Positions 34,276-43,436 of a stretch of DNA of 64,000 nt are shown in pieces. Under the pieces are notes generated by a model. It saw only the letters and a list, made by a program, of their open reading frames with translations, did no database searches and was not told the DNA's origin. Position 1 is the first letter of the stretch. Each line of letters begins with the position of its first letter. The stretch spans positions 1 to 64,000 of the forward strand of contig JAFTVU010000011.1 of assembly GCA_017465665.1 (NCBI GenBank), written 5' to 3'. Both the position numbers and the translations under genes were made by a program. This DNA comes from Oscillospiraceae bacterium. GTDB lineage: Bacteria; Bacillota; Clostridia; Oscillospirales; Ruminococcaceae.

Positions 34276-35136
34276 TCACAGCTCTGCTGTATTCCGATAC
34301 TGCGAGGGAGTGATACCATTCACCTTTCTGAAAGCACGGCTGAAATAGTTTGAATCGCTGAAGCCGCAGCGCAGAGCGATCTCCGTTATCGGAAGCGCAG
34401 TTTCCCTCAGCAGCGCACAAGCTCGGCGTATCCTGATATTCATGAGATATTTCTGCGGTGTAGTGTTGTACGCCGCAGAAAACAGCCTGATAAAATGTCG
34501 CTGTGAGTAATGCGATATCTCCAGCACCTGCTCTATCGTTATATCCTCCATATAGTGGTTTTCCATGAATGCAGCCGCTTCCGCCATGCCGCCGATCTCG
34601 CGCAGCTTTGCAGGAGCATCGTACAAACGCGAGAGCATCACAACGATCTGCATGAATAAAGACATCAGCCGCGTCTTTTTGCCTGGAAGATCCGCGCCGT
34701 ATTCCTCCATTGCCATATTGGTAAGGCGTTCAAGCTCGGTAAAATCCGAATGCGAGAGCTTGAGACGGCTGCTGAAGCCCTGCGCGTCATTGATCTGTGC
34801 CTCCAGCAGAAACAGAGCGTGAAAGCCCGCGTACTGCTTTATATCATGATCGCCGTTAAGAAGCGCTTCAGGTCTGAACATGATATTGCAGATACGAAAA
34901 TCCTCTGCATTATTGTATCCGTGACGGATATCCCTGCCCATGACAAAAACATCGCCTTTTTTTACAACAAAGCGTTCATTTTCAACAATATGCTCCGCAG
35001 TGCCATCCATTACTATCACAAGCTCTGAAAAATCCGCATGACCGTGGATGAACATACTGTCATCGTGACCGCCGTACTGTATGAAAAACGGAAAGCTCTC
35101 ATCATTCGTAAAATAATTGAGCCACATATCGTTCAC
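34276..35136 (-). CDS. AraC-family transcriptional regulator
   Basis: A 286-residue regulator: N-terminal cupin sensor (FIHGHADFSELVIVMDG, about 30-46) and C-terminal double helix-turn-helix with the hallmark RIRRACALLRETALPITEIA and CGFSDSNYFSRAFRK, GITPSQYR. GTG start at 35136, 8 nt after AGGAGG. Such cupin-AraC proteins usually sense sugars (RhaR/RhaS, MelR types). No sugar gene adjoins it here. Confidence 0.93.
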   Translation of the reverse strand: MNDMWLNYFTNDESFPFFIQYGGHDDSMFIHGHADFSELVIVMDGTAEHIVENERFVVKKGDVFVMGRDIRHGYNNAEDFRICNIMFRPEALLNGDHDIKQYAGFHALFLLEAQINDAQGFSSRLKLSHSDFTELERLTNMAMEEYGADLPGKKTRLMSLFMQIVVMLSRLYDAPAKLREIGGMAEAAAFMENHYMEDITIEQVLEISHYSQRHFIRLFSAAYNTTPQKYLMNIRIRRACALLRETALPITEIALRCGFSDSNYFSRAFRKVNGITPSQYRNTAEL

Positions 35137-35175
35137 GGAACTTACCTCCTTTTATTATGGGCGACAAATTACGAT

Positions 35176-36540
35176 CTACAGCCCCCTGCTTCTGAGATCG
35201 CTCACAAGCTGAACATAAAACTCCCGCACATCAAACCCCTCCACATTACGGCGGTTGAGGTCGATCATATCGCCATGAGAAATACCATTGGATGCGCCTG
35301 TAGTAAGCAGAGTATAACGCTCGCCCCAAGCAAACGCCTTTTCGCTGGCAAGGCCGTCATTCGGTCCGTCATGCTGCTTTACGATCCCATAGGAAAAGTT
35401 CAGCGGAAACTGCCCGTCCCTCGCTTTTTTTAGAATAGAGCCCACGCTCTGGCAGAAGATACCCTCAGGTGCGTCGCCTATCTCCTCGTTAAGGATCTCG
35501 CAGGCAGAAGCGGTAAGATCCCCCACCGCCGCAAGGAAATCGGGTGACTTGTCACCCAGCTTCCTCAGCGTAGCGTTATATGTATCGGCAACGCCGTTCT
35601 TTATATCGGGAGAAATGGTGCTGAGAAGATGATCCGCAAACAGACAGCCCCTGTGCGGCGTATTTATCGTAGTCAGCGATGCTACATAGGGAGCCGCTCC
35701 CAGCTTCGCGATCGCATAGCGGCAATCCAGTCCACCCTTGGAATGTGCGATGATATTCACCTTTTCACAGCCGAACTGCTGCACTATATCACTTATACGA
35801 CGGCTCAATTCCTCTGCACTGTCCCTTACCGATGTCGCTGATTCGTGCTCACCGTAAAGCACTGTTGCTCCGTTCTTTTCAAGAGCCGCAGGCACTCTTC
35901 CCCAGTAGTTGAACTTCACGGAATCCCTGAAGAATACTCCGTGCACCATCAGGATGGGATATTTAGTCTTACATATCTGCTTTGAGCTTCTCTCAATATC
36001 TGTCTGCTCCTTTTCGCTCTCAAAAAGCACCTCTGTAAATGTTGAACGGATTATTCCTGCAAGCGCTATAAGATTAACTATGGGGATCATACCGCACAGT
36101 GCACCAATCACACGCTGCTTTATCCCAAGCTGTACCGATGTAAGATACACACTGATTATACCGTTCCAGAACACTACCGCTTCAAGGCAGATACAATACA
36201 CCGCGCTCCACAGCAGCGTAAGCCAGCCCTCTCCGCTGATTATAGCATTTGCAGCAAGCACTGTATGGAACACGAGCGATATAACAGCGGAAGCCACGAA
36301 CACAAGCAGCATTACCGTTCCGTGGCAGCATACTCTCAGCCGCTTCGAGCTGCTCCTGATAACGAAAAATCCTGCAATACCGTTTACCAGCAGAAATAAA
36401 GGCACTGCCGCAAAAAGCAGCCGCAGATCGTCCTTTATAAAAATAAAGCTGTTGACGATAACGCTTATAATCGCTGAATAAAGCACAATGGCTGTTATCA
36501 TAAGTTTTTTCAAGAAACACACCCTCTTCATGTCATGCAC
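35176..36540 (-). CDS. membrane-anchored alpha/beta-hydrolase, lipase-like
   Basis: A 454-residue protein. Four hydrophobic segments occupy residues about 12-180, then an alpha/beta-hydrolase: PILMVHGVFFRDS (oxyanion HG), nucleophile elbow IIAHSKGGLDCRYA (serine), TTINTPHRG, the late acid region and a histidine in NGISHGDMIDLN. This is the triacylglycerol-lipase/esterase layout, with the catalytic domain probably cytoplasmic or on the outside depending on TM count. Start uncertain: GTG 36540 or ATG 36531, neither with a strong ribosome site. Confidence 0.85.
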   Translation of the reverse strand: MHDMKRVCFLKKLMITAIVLYSAIISVIVNSFIFIKDDLRLLFAAVPLFLLVNGIAGFFVIRSSSKRLRVCCHGTVMLLVFVASAVISLVFHTVLAANAIISGEGWLTLLWSAVYCICLEAVVFWNGIISVYLTSVQLGIKQRVIGALCGMIPIVNLIALAGIIRSTFTEVLFESEKEQTDIERSSKQICKTKYPILMVHGVFFRDSVKFNYWGRVPAALEKNGATVLYGEHESATSVRDSAEELSRRISDIVQQFGCEKVNIIAHSKGGLDCRYAIAKLGAAPYVASLTTINTPHRGCLFADHLLSTISPDIKNGVADTYNATLRKLGDKSPDFLAAVGDLTASACEILNEEIGDAPEGIFCQSVGSILKKARDGQFPLNFSYGIVKQHDGPNDGLASEKAFAWGERYTLLTTGASNGISHGDMIDLNRRNVEGFDVREFYVQLVSDLRSRGL

Positions 36541-36573
36541 TTATATTTAGTAGGCAAAGCCTTTCTGATACCC

Positions 36574-36602
36574 ATTGTATCACATACAGCAGGAATTTTC
36601 AA
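36574..36602 (-). promoter_or_regulatory. sigma-A promoter of lipase-like gene
   Basis: Minus strand TTGAAA (36602-36597), 17-bp spacer, TACAAT (36579-36574). It starts immediately after the terminator of the neighbouring small gene. Confidence 0.75.
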
Positions 36603-36604
36603 CC

Positions 36605-36636
36605 ACAAAAAACTCCCGTCCATAAATGAACGGGAG
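36605..36636 (-). terminator. terminator of the 79-residue protein gene
   Basis: Minus strand CTCCCGT...ACGGGAG with an inner CAT/ATG pairing (36636-36613), followed by TTTTTTGT (36612-36605). Confidence 0.85.
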
Positions 36637-36645
36637 CATCAGATA

Positions 36646-36885
36646 TCAGTCCTTGTTGAACAGGTCGCCGATCTTATCAGCGATACCGCCGAGCTTATCA
36701 CCGAGGTTATCAAGGTTTACCTTTGCCTTAACGCCGTCGATGATATCCTTGATCTTGTCATCGGGAAGATCAACGCCGAGAACGCCCTCAACTGCCTTGA
36801 TAGGGTCAGCCTTGAACTTTGCAGCGAAATCCTTATCGCTCTTCACCTTTTCAACGAGTTCTTCGATCTTTGCTTTGATATCCAT
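36646..36885 (-). CDS. small helical protein, function unknown
   Basis: A 79-residue protein beginning MDIKAKIEELVEKVKSD, all helix. The segment DPIKAVEGVLGVDLPDDKIKDIIDGV looks like a conserved helix-turn-helix core. I do not recognise an established function. The shape recalls Nif11-type leader domains, but there is no double-glycine core peptide and no modifying enzyme nearby. AAAGGA at correct spacing selects ATG 36885 over a TTG further up. Strong promoter and terminator make it a well-expressed single gene. Confidence 0.85.
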   Translation of the reverse strand: MDIKAKIEELVEKVKSDKDFAAKFKADPIKAVEGVLGVDLPDDKIKDIIDGVKAKVNLDNLGDKLGGIADKIGDLFNKD

Positions 36886-36922
36886 AGTTTTTGATTCCTT
36901 TCTGAATTTATTGGACAACTAT

Positions 36923-36951
36923 AGTATAACATATTTTAACATCAAATGCAA
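36923..36951 (-). promoter_or_regulatory. sigma-A promoter of the 79-residue protein
   Basis: Minus strand TTGCAT (36951-36946), 17-bp spacer, TATACT (36928-36923). Confidence 0.8.
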
Positions 36952-36963
36952 GTGAAAATTTGT

Positions 36964-38238
36964 TTATATCTTGCTGATATCGAATAGCTCCTGCATTATC
37001 AGCCAAGCAGGAACATAGCAGCGGTTGACCGTCCACCAGCTCACACCTGCAATACCATATTCACGCACCAGCTGCAGCTTTGAATCCACCGAGCGCGGAT
37101 CGTCGAACCATACCACATGGCTCATGCCGTCAGCCGAAGTATAGTTGAAATACGGCGTCTGCGATACTTCATCGAAGAATATCTCCGCACCGTACTGCAG
37201 TGCAAGCTCCAGTGCCTCGGTCAGTCCCACGCTGCGCGCCGCCGTTCCGCGAGTATATGGCAGAGTCCAGTCGTAGCCGTAGTTCGGCATACTCATAAGC
37301 AGCTTTTCGGGCGGTATTGCGGTCACTGCGTAATCCAGCACACGGCGTATCTCGTTCTTGGGAGAAACAGCGAGAGGCGGACCGTATGTGTAGCCCCACT
37401 CATACGTCATGATGATGACATAATCCGCTATCGCGCCCTGCGCCTCATAATCATGCGCTTCGTAAAGAAGACCCTGCTGGTCAGCGGAGATCTTCGGCGC
37501 AAGCGCCACAGTAAGGATATATCCGCTCTCATGCAAACGATCCGCAAGGCTGCTCAGAAATTCATTGTAGATCTCCCTGTCGGCAGGCGAGATGTACTCC
37601 ATATCCATATTAACGCCATAGTAATTTTTGTTGCGTACCTCGCGCAGGATACCCTCAAGCAGCTTTGTACGCAGCTCCGCATCGTTCAGCACTGCGGAAA
37701 GCGTTTCCGTATTGAAGCCGCCGTCATACAGGTTGGTCACCACCATAAGCGGCATGACCGCAGAGCGCAGAGAGCGGTACAGCAGCTCCTCATCCTGCGG
37801 AGCGACAAGATCACCCTCAGGCGTAAGCGTATAGCTGAACGGACTGAGAAATGTCAGGAATGGCAGCACACAATTGAGTGCATTTGGCGTGATAGATGGA
37901 TATGCATAGCCGTTCACCACCGCGGAATACCGCTCGGGCTGCTCGCCAACAGGTATCTTCACTATCTGTCCTACCCGAATATTCAGCGGATTGAGCTCGG
38001 GATTTGCTGCAAGCATCTCCTCCAGCGGCACGCCGTACTCCTGCGATATCGAAAACAGCGTCTGCCCCTCCCTGATCACATACCGTATACTGTCCGCCAT
38101 TATGAGCAGGCTCTGCCCCACCGTCAGCTTTGACGGATCACGCAGACCGTTGTCAGCCGCTATCCTGAGCGGCGGTATTCCGAATTTCCGCGCGATGCTG
38201 TTAATACTGTCTCCGCTTTCTACTGTATAGATTATCAT
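36964..38238 (-). CDS. LysM-GH18 spore-cortex-type hydrolase (YaaH/SleL-like)
   Basis: A 424-residue protein with two N-terminal LysM domains (YTVESGDSINSIARKFGIP, about 4-47; YVIREGQTLFSISQEYGVP, about 53-96) and a GH18 domain from about 105. The catalytic motif is YYGVNMDMEYI with glutamate as acid/base. The architecture equals N-acetylglucosaminidases of spore cortex lysis or spore coat (SleL, YaaH). No signal peptide precedes the LysM, as in spore-coat YaaH. This suggests sporulation ability or a relic of it. GGGAGG precedes the ATG. Confidence 0.92.
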   Translation of the reverse strand: MIIYTVESGDSINSIARKFGIPPLRIAADNGLRDPSKLTVGQSLLIMADSIRYVIREGQTLFSISQEYGVPLEEMLAANPELNPLNIRVGQIVKIPVGEQPERYSAVVNGYAYPSITPNALNCVLPFLTFLSPFSYTLTPEGDLVAPQDEELLYRSLRSAVMPLMVVTNLYDGGFNTETLSAVLNDAELRTKLLEGILREVRNKNYYGVNMDMEYISPADREIYNEFLSSLADRLHESGYILTVALAPKISADQQGLLYEAHDYEAQGAIADYVIIMTYEWGYTYGPPLAVSPKNEIRRVLDYAVTAIPPEKLLMSMPNYGYDWTLPYTRGTAARSVGLTEALELALQYGAEIFFDEVSQTPYFNYTSADGMSHVVWFDDPRSVDSKLQLVREYGIAGVSWWTVNRCYVPAWLIMQELFDISKI

Positions 38239-38304
38239 AAGTACCTCCCGTGTTCGTGATATGTCGTTATTCCTATTTTATGCGGGAATATACAAACTTG
38301 TGAC

Positions 38305-38333
38305 TTTACATTTTCGCAGATCTGTGCTACAAT
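38305..38333 (+). promoter_or_regulatory. sigma-A promoter of NifX-like gene
   Basis: TTTACA (38305-38310), 17-bp spacer, TACAAT (38328-38333) on the plus strand. Confidence 0.8.
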
Positions 38334-38367
38334 AGTAATAACATATTTTTTGAAAGAAGGCATTTAC

Positions 38368-38772
38368 ATGAAAATAGCAGTAACCTTTGACAACGGACAG
38401 ATATTCCAGCACTTCGGTCATACAGAGCTGTTCAAGTTCTACAACATCGAGGACGGAAAGATAATCAGCACGGCGGTAATGCCCACTCTCGGCAGCGGAC
38501 ACGGCGCTCTGGCAGGATTTCTCGCTTCAATGGGTGTGGATACGCTGATATGCGGCGGCATCGGCGGCGGTGCACAGGTGGCTCTCACACAGGCCGGTAT
38601 CACGCTGTATGGCGGCGTGACAGGCTCAGCGGATGAGGCTGTGCAGGCTCTGCTGGAGGGCAGACTCGGCTATAACCCCGATGTAAAGTGCGATCACCAC
38701 GGCGAGGGACACTCCCACGGAGATGGTCACACCTGCGGCGAACACGGCTGCGGAAATCACACCTGCCACTGA
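38368..38772 (+). CDS. NifX/NifB-C-terminal-like protein with His-rich tail
   Basis: A 134-residue protein of the dinitrogenase iron-molybdenum cofactor fold (KIAVTFDNGQIFQHFGHTELF; LICGGIGGGAQVALTQAGI; YGGVTGSADEAVQALLEG). The tail (residues about 108-134) is packed with histidine and cysteine (CDHHGEGHSHGDGHTCGEHG and CGNHTCH), a metal-binding peptide. No nif genes are near; such proteins occur in non-fixing anaerobes, perhaps in iron-sulfur or metal handling. I start at 38368, where GAAGG lies 8 nt upstream. Confidence 0.9.
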   Translation: MKIAVTFDNGQIFQHFGHTELFKFYNIEDGKIISTAVMPTLGSGHGALAGFLASMGVDTLICGGIGGGAQVALTQAGITLYGGVTGSADEAVQALLEGRLGYNPDVKCDHHGEGHSHGDGHTCGEHGCGNHTCH

Positions 38773-38785
38773 AAACTGCATAAAC

Positions 38786-38821
38786 AAGACCGCACCTCGG
38801 CAAACACCTTGGTGCGGTCTT
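38786..38821. terminator. bidirectional terminator
   Basis: AAGACCGCACC (38786-38796) / GGTGCGGTCTT (38811-38821), 11 perfect pairs followed by TATTTA on plus and TGTTTATG on minus. It separates the convergent NifX-like and 1338-residue genes. Confidence 0.85.
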
Positions 38822-38833
38822 TATTTATAGGAG

Positions 38834-41800
38834 TTATCCGTTGACTTCAGTCACTGTTGCACCGCCGAGAGTGAGCTTTCTGCCGTCCTCGGTATCCACA
38901 ATAATGTTGCCATCGTCCAGTATAGTAACTTCGGTCGCATTGATCGGCACTAATTCTGCGCTGGGGTCAGCGATATCATATACAGCATATCTGTTCCATT
39001 CTATTTCAGGATCATAGAAGCTCACAACCAGCCATTTTGTTTCGTTGCCAAACACTTCAACACCTGCGTCCACAGGTGTGAAGCCATCATCATCCACCTT
39101 GAAATCTGCGATTACATTGTTGCCCTTATATATCATCAGCCACAATGTAGTTGCACCGTCATCATCGTATCTGTTGTACAGACGGTACAGATGGTTTCCA
39201 TTCACTGCGAAATCACTGAAGCCTATCTCGCCCAGCTTTTCATAGCCCTGTACGCCATCATAGTCACGTGAATTATAGAACAGCTCGCCGTTTGCGTACC
39301 ACTGTGCCTGATTATTTCCCATCATACGGACTGCATAGTAACCACTCTCCGTATCAAAGAACTGTGTATCAACGACAAAATATCCATACTCCATGTCCTC
39401 TGCTTCAGCCTGTTGAGCTGTCGCATAATCTGTCACCAACACTTTGTTATCACATACACCCATATTGAATGTATAATGCTCATCGGTAAACTTCAGTTCG
39501 CCGTTGGAGGTAGAAAATTTAAAGCTGAAATACTGAAATACATCAGGATGATCCTTGCTCTGCATCTTCAGGAACGTCATCATCGAACCATTTACAGGTA
39601 TCCTATAGATACCGCCCCAATCGATATCCTTATCGGGTGTACGCACCCATACGTTGCCGTTCTGGTCTGTAATCTCGATATCGAACAGCTCGTCAACGCC
39701 AACACCGTTGCCGTCCTCGGTGTAGAGGAAATCCAGCAGACCAAACCAGCCCATCTCACCGTTACCGCCGTACCAGCCCTGAAGCGGCTCAGTGCGTCCA
39801 TAAACGCTCTTGTGTTCGCCAAACACTAGTTCATCGCCGTCCTGTACATTCTCAAAGTAAAACATACGGTCCAATTCATCCTTGGCAATAAACCACACCC
39901 TGCCCTCAGCGATCATAAAATAACCGTAATCTTCCTCGTAGAATGAACATGGATCAGACCAACTGAAAAGATCTGAATACAGATCCAGCTCCAATGTTCC
40001 CGAGCCGTTCCCCCATTTACCGGCAAATGCTTTGCCGAAAACAGCAAACTCCTTGCCTGTGCCGCCCTTTGAATAGTCAACTGTGAAAGTACCGTCAGAA
40101 AGATCGTTCTCTACTACCTTTACGCCGTCATCAGTGAAATCAAAACGGAAACTGCGTTCGCCACCGGACGTCCAGGCGATCCTCACGATGTTGTTTTCAG
40201 GCTCGGTGGTGATACCCTCGTTAACACATATGGGGAAAAATCCTCCGTCCGCTTCTCCAACAAGATGTAACTCCTTGTTCGGCTTATCGTACCAGTAGAA
40301 AGTAACTTCATATCCCGTTGCATCAGGTCCGGGATTGTGGCTCACTGGAATCATCACTGCGAACACAGCACCACCGTTGAGCCGAACATCCATGACCTTG
40401 ACATCAAAGCCCTGCAGAATATATCCGCCATAGGACCACATGGAGGGGTTTTGGATATGTGTCTGAGCCAGCACCCTGCGTGTGTTGGTATCCTCAACGT
40501 ACACCTGCGGGTATGCAATGTAATCACCCGTACCTGCCCAGGAGAACACCGCCGTAACGTCGTGGCCGTAAAGATCATCCTCGGTGAAGTTCCTGCCCTC
40601 CGCGTCGGGAGCAACGTTGCCGTTCCTGTCGCAGGGGAGCGTCGCTAAGACCTTGTATTCCCCGTCGACCATGGCGATGAAGTGGCTGTACCATCTTGTA
40701 TCAGCGTCATAATCGGATGTCATGTAATCATAGGTCTCGATATCGGCATATTCCATGAATATCTCCGCATAAGCGAGCTGTCCCAGTCCATCCTGATAAT
40801 AGTTCTTCAGATGCGGCTTTGTATCGTTGATACCTGCCTTGCCCTGTTCGAAGCGCCATACTCTGCCATCGTTATCGGTGATATCCTCAAAAAGACCGCT
40901 GAAGACCTCTTCGAAATTACCGCCCATGCGGTCGATAAGCGCCGCTTCGCCCATCATGTTCAGTGCACCTGAAAACAAATTTCCAATATCCGCCTTGCGG
41001 TAGAACTCGTCATAGAAATCACTGCGTTTACTGTTCTGGGGTGCCTGCAGATCCACTGCGCCGTATGCGAACATATAATCGGTGCAATCCTTGGGAATAA
41101 AGCAGAACTCAGGCTGACCGCCGTTGTAACAGCAGAAATAGTAGCCGTCCGAAAGCTCACCGCAGGCAATGTGATCAACAAAGCCGCTGTTGTAATCAAA
41201 GGTGTGAGTATATTCCAGCGCATCCATAGTACACCACTGACCGAGGAAATACTCCTCATAGACAGCCGCGTCAAAGCCGCCTATCTCCTCCCCCTCGGGA
41301 ACGAGCGGACTATCATCCTCTGCCGCTGCGTATATCTTCTCTACCTTTATCTCATTCACTTGTGCAGGATAGCTCTCCATAATAAGTCCGCCAAACCAGA
41401 CACGAACAGTATCGCCAACAGCAAACAGGTTATCGTCATGCAGCATTACCGCTCCGCCATCGTGTTCTATGAGATATCTTCCATCCTCGGGACTGGTAGT
41501 GTTTCCGATATCATCCTCAGCAAGCACCTTGCCATCAAAATATGCCGGGCCGTTCGTCGCAAACCACCAGTAAAGGTTATTGTAGCTGTCCTCGGATATT
41601 CTGAAATACGCGGTGTTGTTGGTATCCGAAATACTGTAATAGAATTCATCCACGCTGCCGCCTGTTTTCTTGTGCAGCTGCAGATATTCATAGTGACCGT
41701 CTACGGTCTCGCTGCGGTACAGCTTCAGCTTTGCAGAATACGTTTCACAGCTGCCTATGGAATAGACAGGCTCAGGCTCTTCAAGCTCAAATACAGCTGC

Positions 41801-42850
41801 TTTAAGCTCATCCACTCTGTATTCATCCAGAGGGAGATCAACATTGTATCTGCTTGTTTCAAACGCGCCGTACTGCGAAAGATCAAGCGGTTCAGCCGCT
41901 CTTTCGGTAAGCGCTTCCGTATCACAGACAAGTCCTGCAAGGGTATCGAGGATATCCTCGGTAGTGCAGCCTCTTGCGCTTATGGTGCAGAAGATATCCT
42001 CCTCAAGCTCACTGATATCCACAGCGTAGTAGCTGCATTCGTCAGCGTTTATCATGCCGCTGATGGATATCACAGCATTTTCGCCCGTCCAGAAGCTTCT
42101 GAGATAAGAGCCTGTACCAGCCGCGTCAAGGCGGCAGGCTTCATCACCGTAGAAGTGATATCTGAAGTTATCATCGCTCTCACCGATATTTATCAGTAAC
42201 TCAGCCTCGCCCTTTGTGTAGACGAGGGTGATCTGTCTGTTCTGTCTTTCTGCGCTTGCAAGAGAATTCATATAGGACTTGTTGTCGCTCAGATCAAGGA
42301 TATATCCGTTATCGATAAGGTTCTTGTCCATCATCGAGATATCTATATCCGATATCTCCAACACATAATCCAGCACGCCTGCACGCTCCCAGTCGGAAAC
42401 AGGACCTCTTACGCCGTTGCCGCCCAGCCATGCACTCTTTTCGGGAGGCGCAAAGCTGATATAGCCCTCCTCATAGCTACGAGCGAAATCTATGATATAG
42501 TCTGCAGCCTCGGTGTAGTCGATGCTCTCGCTGCTTTCGGTGCTTTCGGCGGTTGCTTCAAGTGTGCTCTCTGTAGTGGTATCTCCTGTGAGGATACTGT
42601 CATCACGGCTCAGCATCACACCTCCGCCAACAGCCATGAGCGCAACTGCTGCCGCCGCAGAGCAGATACCGATGATCTTACCCTTGCTGCTCTTTTTCAC
42701 AGGAACTGCAGCTATCGCTGTAGGACGCTCATCCTGCTCGAACTTCTCAGCTTCAAGCTGCTTTTCAGCATGCTTTGCGTGAGTTTCAGCAGCTTCCGCT
42801 ATGTACTTTTCATCTATCTTGTTTATCGCTTCATCCCAGTGCTCTCTCAT
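38834..42850 (-). CDS. giant ECF-linked membrane protein (putative anti-sigma)
   Basis: A 1338-residue single-pass protein. A charged cytoplasmic N-terminus of about 55 residues contains AINKIDEKYIAEAAETHAKH, then a TM (GKIIGICSAAAAVALMAVGGG, about 57-78 in part), an S/T/E linker and about 1230 extracytoplasmic residues. Two stretches of the outer part look duplicated, starting near residues 532 (YFLGQWCTM) and 940 (AFAGKWGNG), each followed after about 125 residues by an ITD(N/Q)(D/N)G(R/N)VW motif. The ATG overlaps the sigma-factor stop by 4 nt. Position and topology suggest an anti-sigma that senses an envelope or extracellular cue; no known anti-sigma motif proves it. Confidence 0.8.
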   Translation of the reverse strand: MREHWDEAINKIDEKYIAEAAETHAKHAEKQLEAEKFEQDERPTAIAAVPVKKSSKGKIIGICSAAAAVALMAVGGGVMLSRDDSILTGDTTTESTLEATAESTESSESIDYTEAADYIIDFARSYEEGYISFAPPEKSAWLGGNGVRGPVSDWERAGVLDYVLEISDIDISMMDKNLIDNGYILDLSDNKSYMNSLASAERQNRQITLVYTKGEAELLINIGESDDNFRYHFYGDEACRLDAAGTGSYLRSFWTGENAVISISGMINADECSYYAVDISELEEDIFCTISARGCTTEDILDTLAGLVCDTEALTERAAEPLDLSQYGAFETSRYNVDLPLDEYRVDELKAAVFELEEPEPVYSIGSCETYSAKLKLYRSETVDGHYEYLQLHKKTGGSVDEFYYSISDTNNTAYFRISEDSYNNLYWWFATNGPAYFDGKVLAEDDIGNTTSPEDGRYLIEHDGGAVMLHDDNLFAVGDTVRVWFGGLIMESYPAQVNEIKVEKIYAAAEDDSPLVPEGEEIGGFDAAVYEEYFLGQWCTMDALEYTHTFDYNSGFVDHIACGELSDGYYFCCYNGGQPEFCFIPKDCTDYMFAYGAVDLQAPQNSKRSDFYDEFYRKADIGNLFSGALNMMGEAALIDRMGGNFEEVFSGLFEDITDNDGRVWRFEQGKAGINDTKPHLKNYYQDGLGQLAYAEIFMEYADIETYDYMTSDYDADTRWYSHFIAMVDGEYKVLATLPCDRNGNVAPDAEGRNFTEDDLYGHDVTAVFSWAGTGDYIAYPQVYVEDTNTRRVLAQTHIQNPSMWSYGGYILQGFDVKVMDVRLNGGAVFAVMIPVSHNPGPDATGYEVTFYWYDKPNKELHLVGEADGGFFPICVNEGITTEPENNIVRIAWTSGGERSFRFDFTDDGVKVVENDLSDGTFTVDYSKGGTGKEFAVFGKAFAGKWGNGSGTLELDLYSDLFSWSDPCSFYEEDYGYFMIAEGRVWFIAKDELDRMFYFENVQDGDELVFGEHKSVYGRTEPLQGWYGGNGEMGWFGLLDFLYTEDGNGVGVDELFDIEITDQNGNVWVRTPDKDIDWGGIYRIPVNGSMMTFLKMQSKDHPDVFQYFSFKFSTSNGELKFTDEHYTFNMGVCDNKVLVTDYATAQQAEAEDMEYGYFVVDTQFFDTESGYYAVRMMGNNQAQWYANGELFYNSRDYDGVQGYEKLGEIGFSDFAVNGNHLYRLYNRYDDDGATTLWLMIYKGNNVIADFKVDDDGFTPVDAGVEVFGNETKWLVVSFYDPEIEWNRYAVYDIADPSAELVPINATEVTILDDGNIIVDTEDGRKLTLGGATVTEVNG

Positions 42851-43395
42851 ACCTCAACTCCCCTTTCATTCAGAAAGTCCTTTAGTGCCGCGCGTGTTCT
42901 GGAAAGGCGCGTTTTTACGGCGCTCTCCGTCATGCTGAGTCCTCGCGCCGTTTCGCTTACCGACATATTGAAGTAGTAGCGCGAAACGAACACCTCACGG
43001 CTCTTGCGGCTCTCCTTTGCCAGAAATTCGTTTATCCATTCTCCCAGCTGAGAGCTGTCAAACCTGCTCTCAACTGTCGCATTATCGGGAATTATCTCTG
43101 CGAGCTCGTCGTACTGCTCCTCATAACTGCGGCGCTTCAGCTTATCGAATGCTGTCAATGCGGTGTTACGCACTATCATGCACAGATATCCGCACAGCGA
43201 TTCGGGACGCTTCGGCGGGATAGCGTTCCACAGCTTCACATAAGAGCTGCTCACGCACTCCTCTGTATCCTCGTTGTTCCCCAGTATTCCGTATGCTATA
43301 TTGGAGCACAGCCTGCCGTATTTCGTTTCTGTTTCGGCAAGAGCCTGCTCAGAGCGTGAGAAAAACAAATCTATTATCTTTTTGTCATCCATCAT
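42847..43395 (-). CDS. ECF-type RNA polymerase sigma factor
   Basis: A 182-residue sigma-70-family protein with region 2 (YGILGNNEDTEECVSSSYVKLW) only partly written here and region 4.2 (RYYFNMSVSETARGLSM, then ESAVKTRLSRTRAALKDFL). It lacks regions 1 and 3, so it is an extracytoplasmic-function type. GAGGAGG lies 5 nt before the first ATG; MM allows 43395 or 43392. It is followed, with a 4-nt overlap, by the giant membrane protein. A TGTAACC box lies upstream at 43443-43437. Confidence 0.93.
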   Translation of the reverse strand: MMDDKKIIDLFFSRSEQALAETETKYGRLCSNIAYGILGNNEDTEECVSSSYVKLWNAIPPKRPESLCGYLCMIVRNTALTAFDKLKRRSYEEQYDELAEIIPDNATVESRFDSSQLGEWINEFLAKESRKSREVFVSRYYFNMSVSETARGLSMTESAVKTRLSRTRAALKDFLNERGVEV

Positions 43396-43436
43396 TATCG
43401 CCTCCTCGTAACATATAACATGGCTATTATCAAAAA

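Noticed and set aside
36646..36885. Ribosomally made peptide precursor (Nif11-like leader)
   Set aside because: No double-glycine cleavage site, no core peptide rich in Cys/Ser/Thr and no modifying enzyme or peptide transporter nearby.
38368..38772. Nitrogen-fixation locus
   Set aside because: Only a NifX-like fold is present; there is no nitrogenase or other nif gene and such proteins are common in non-fixers.
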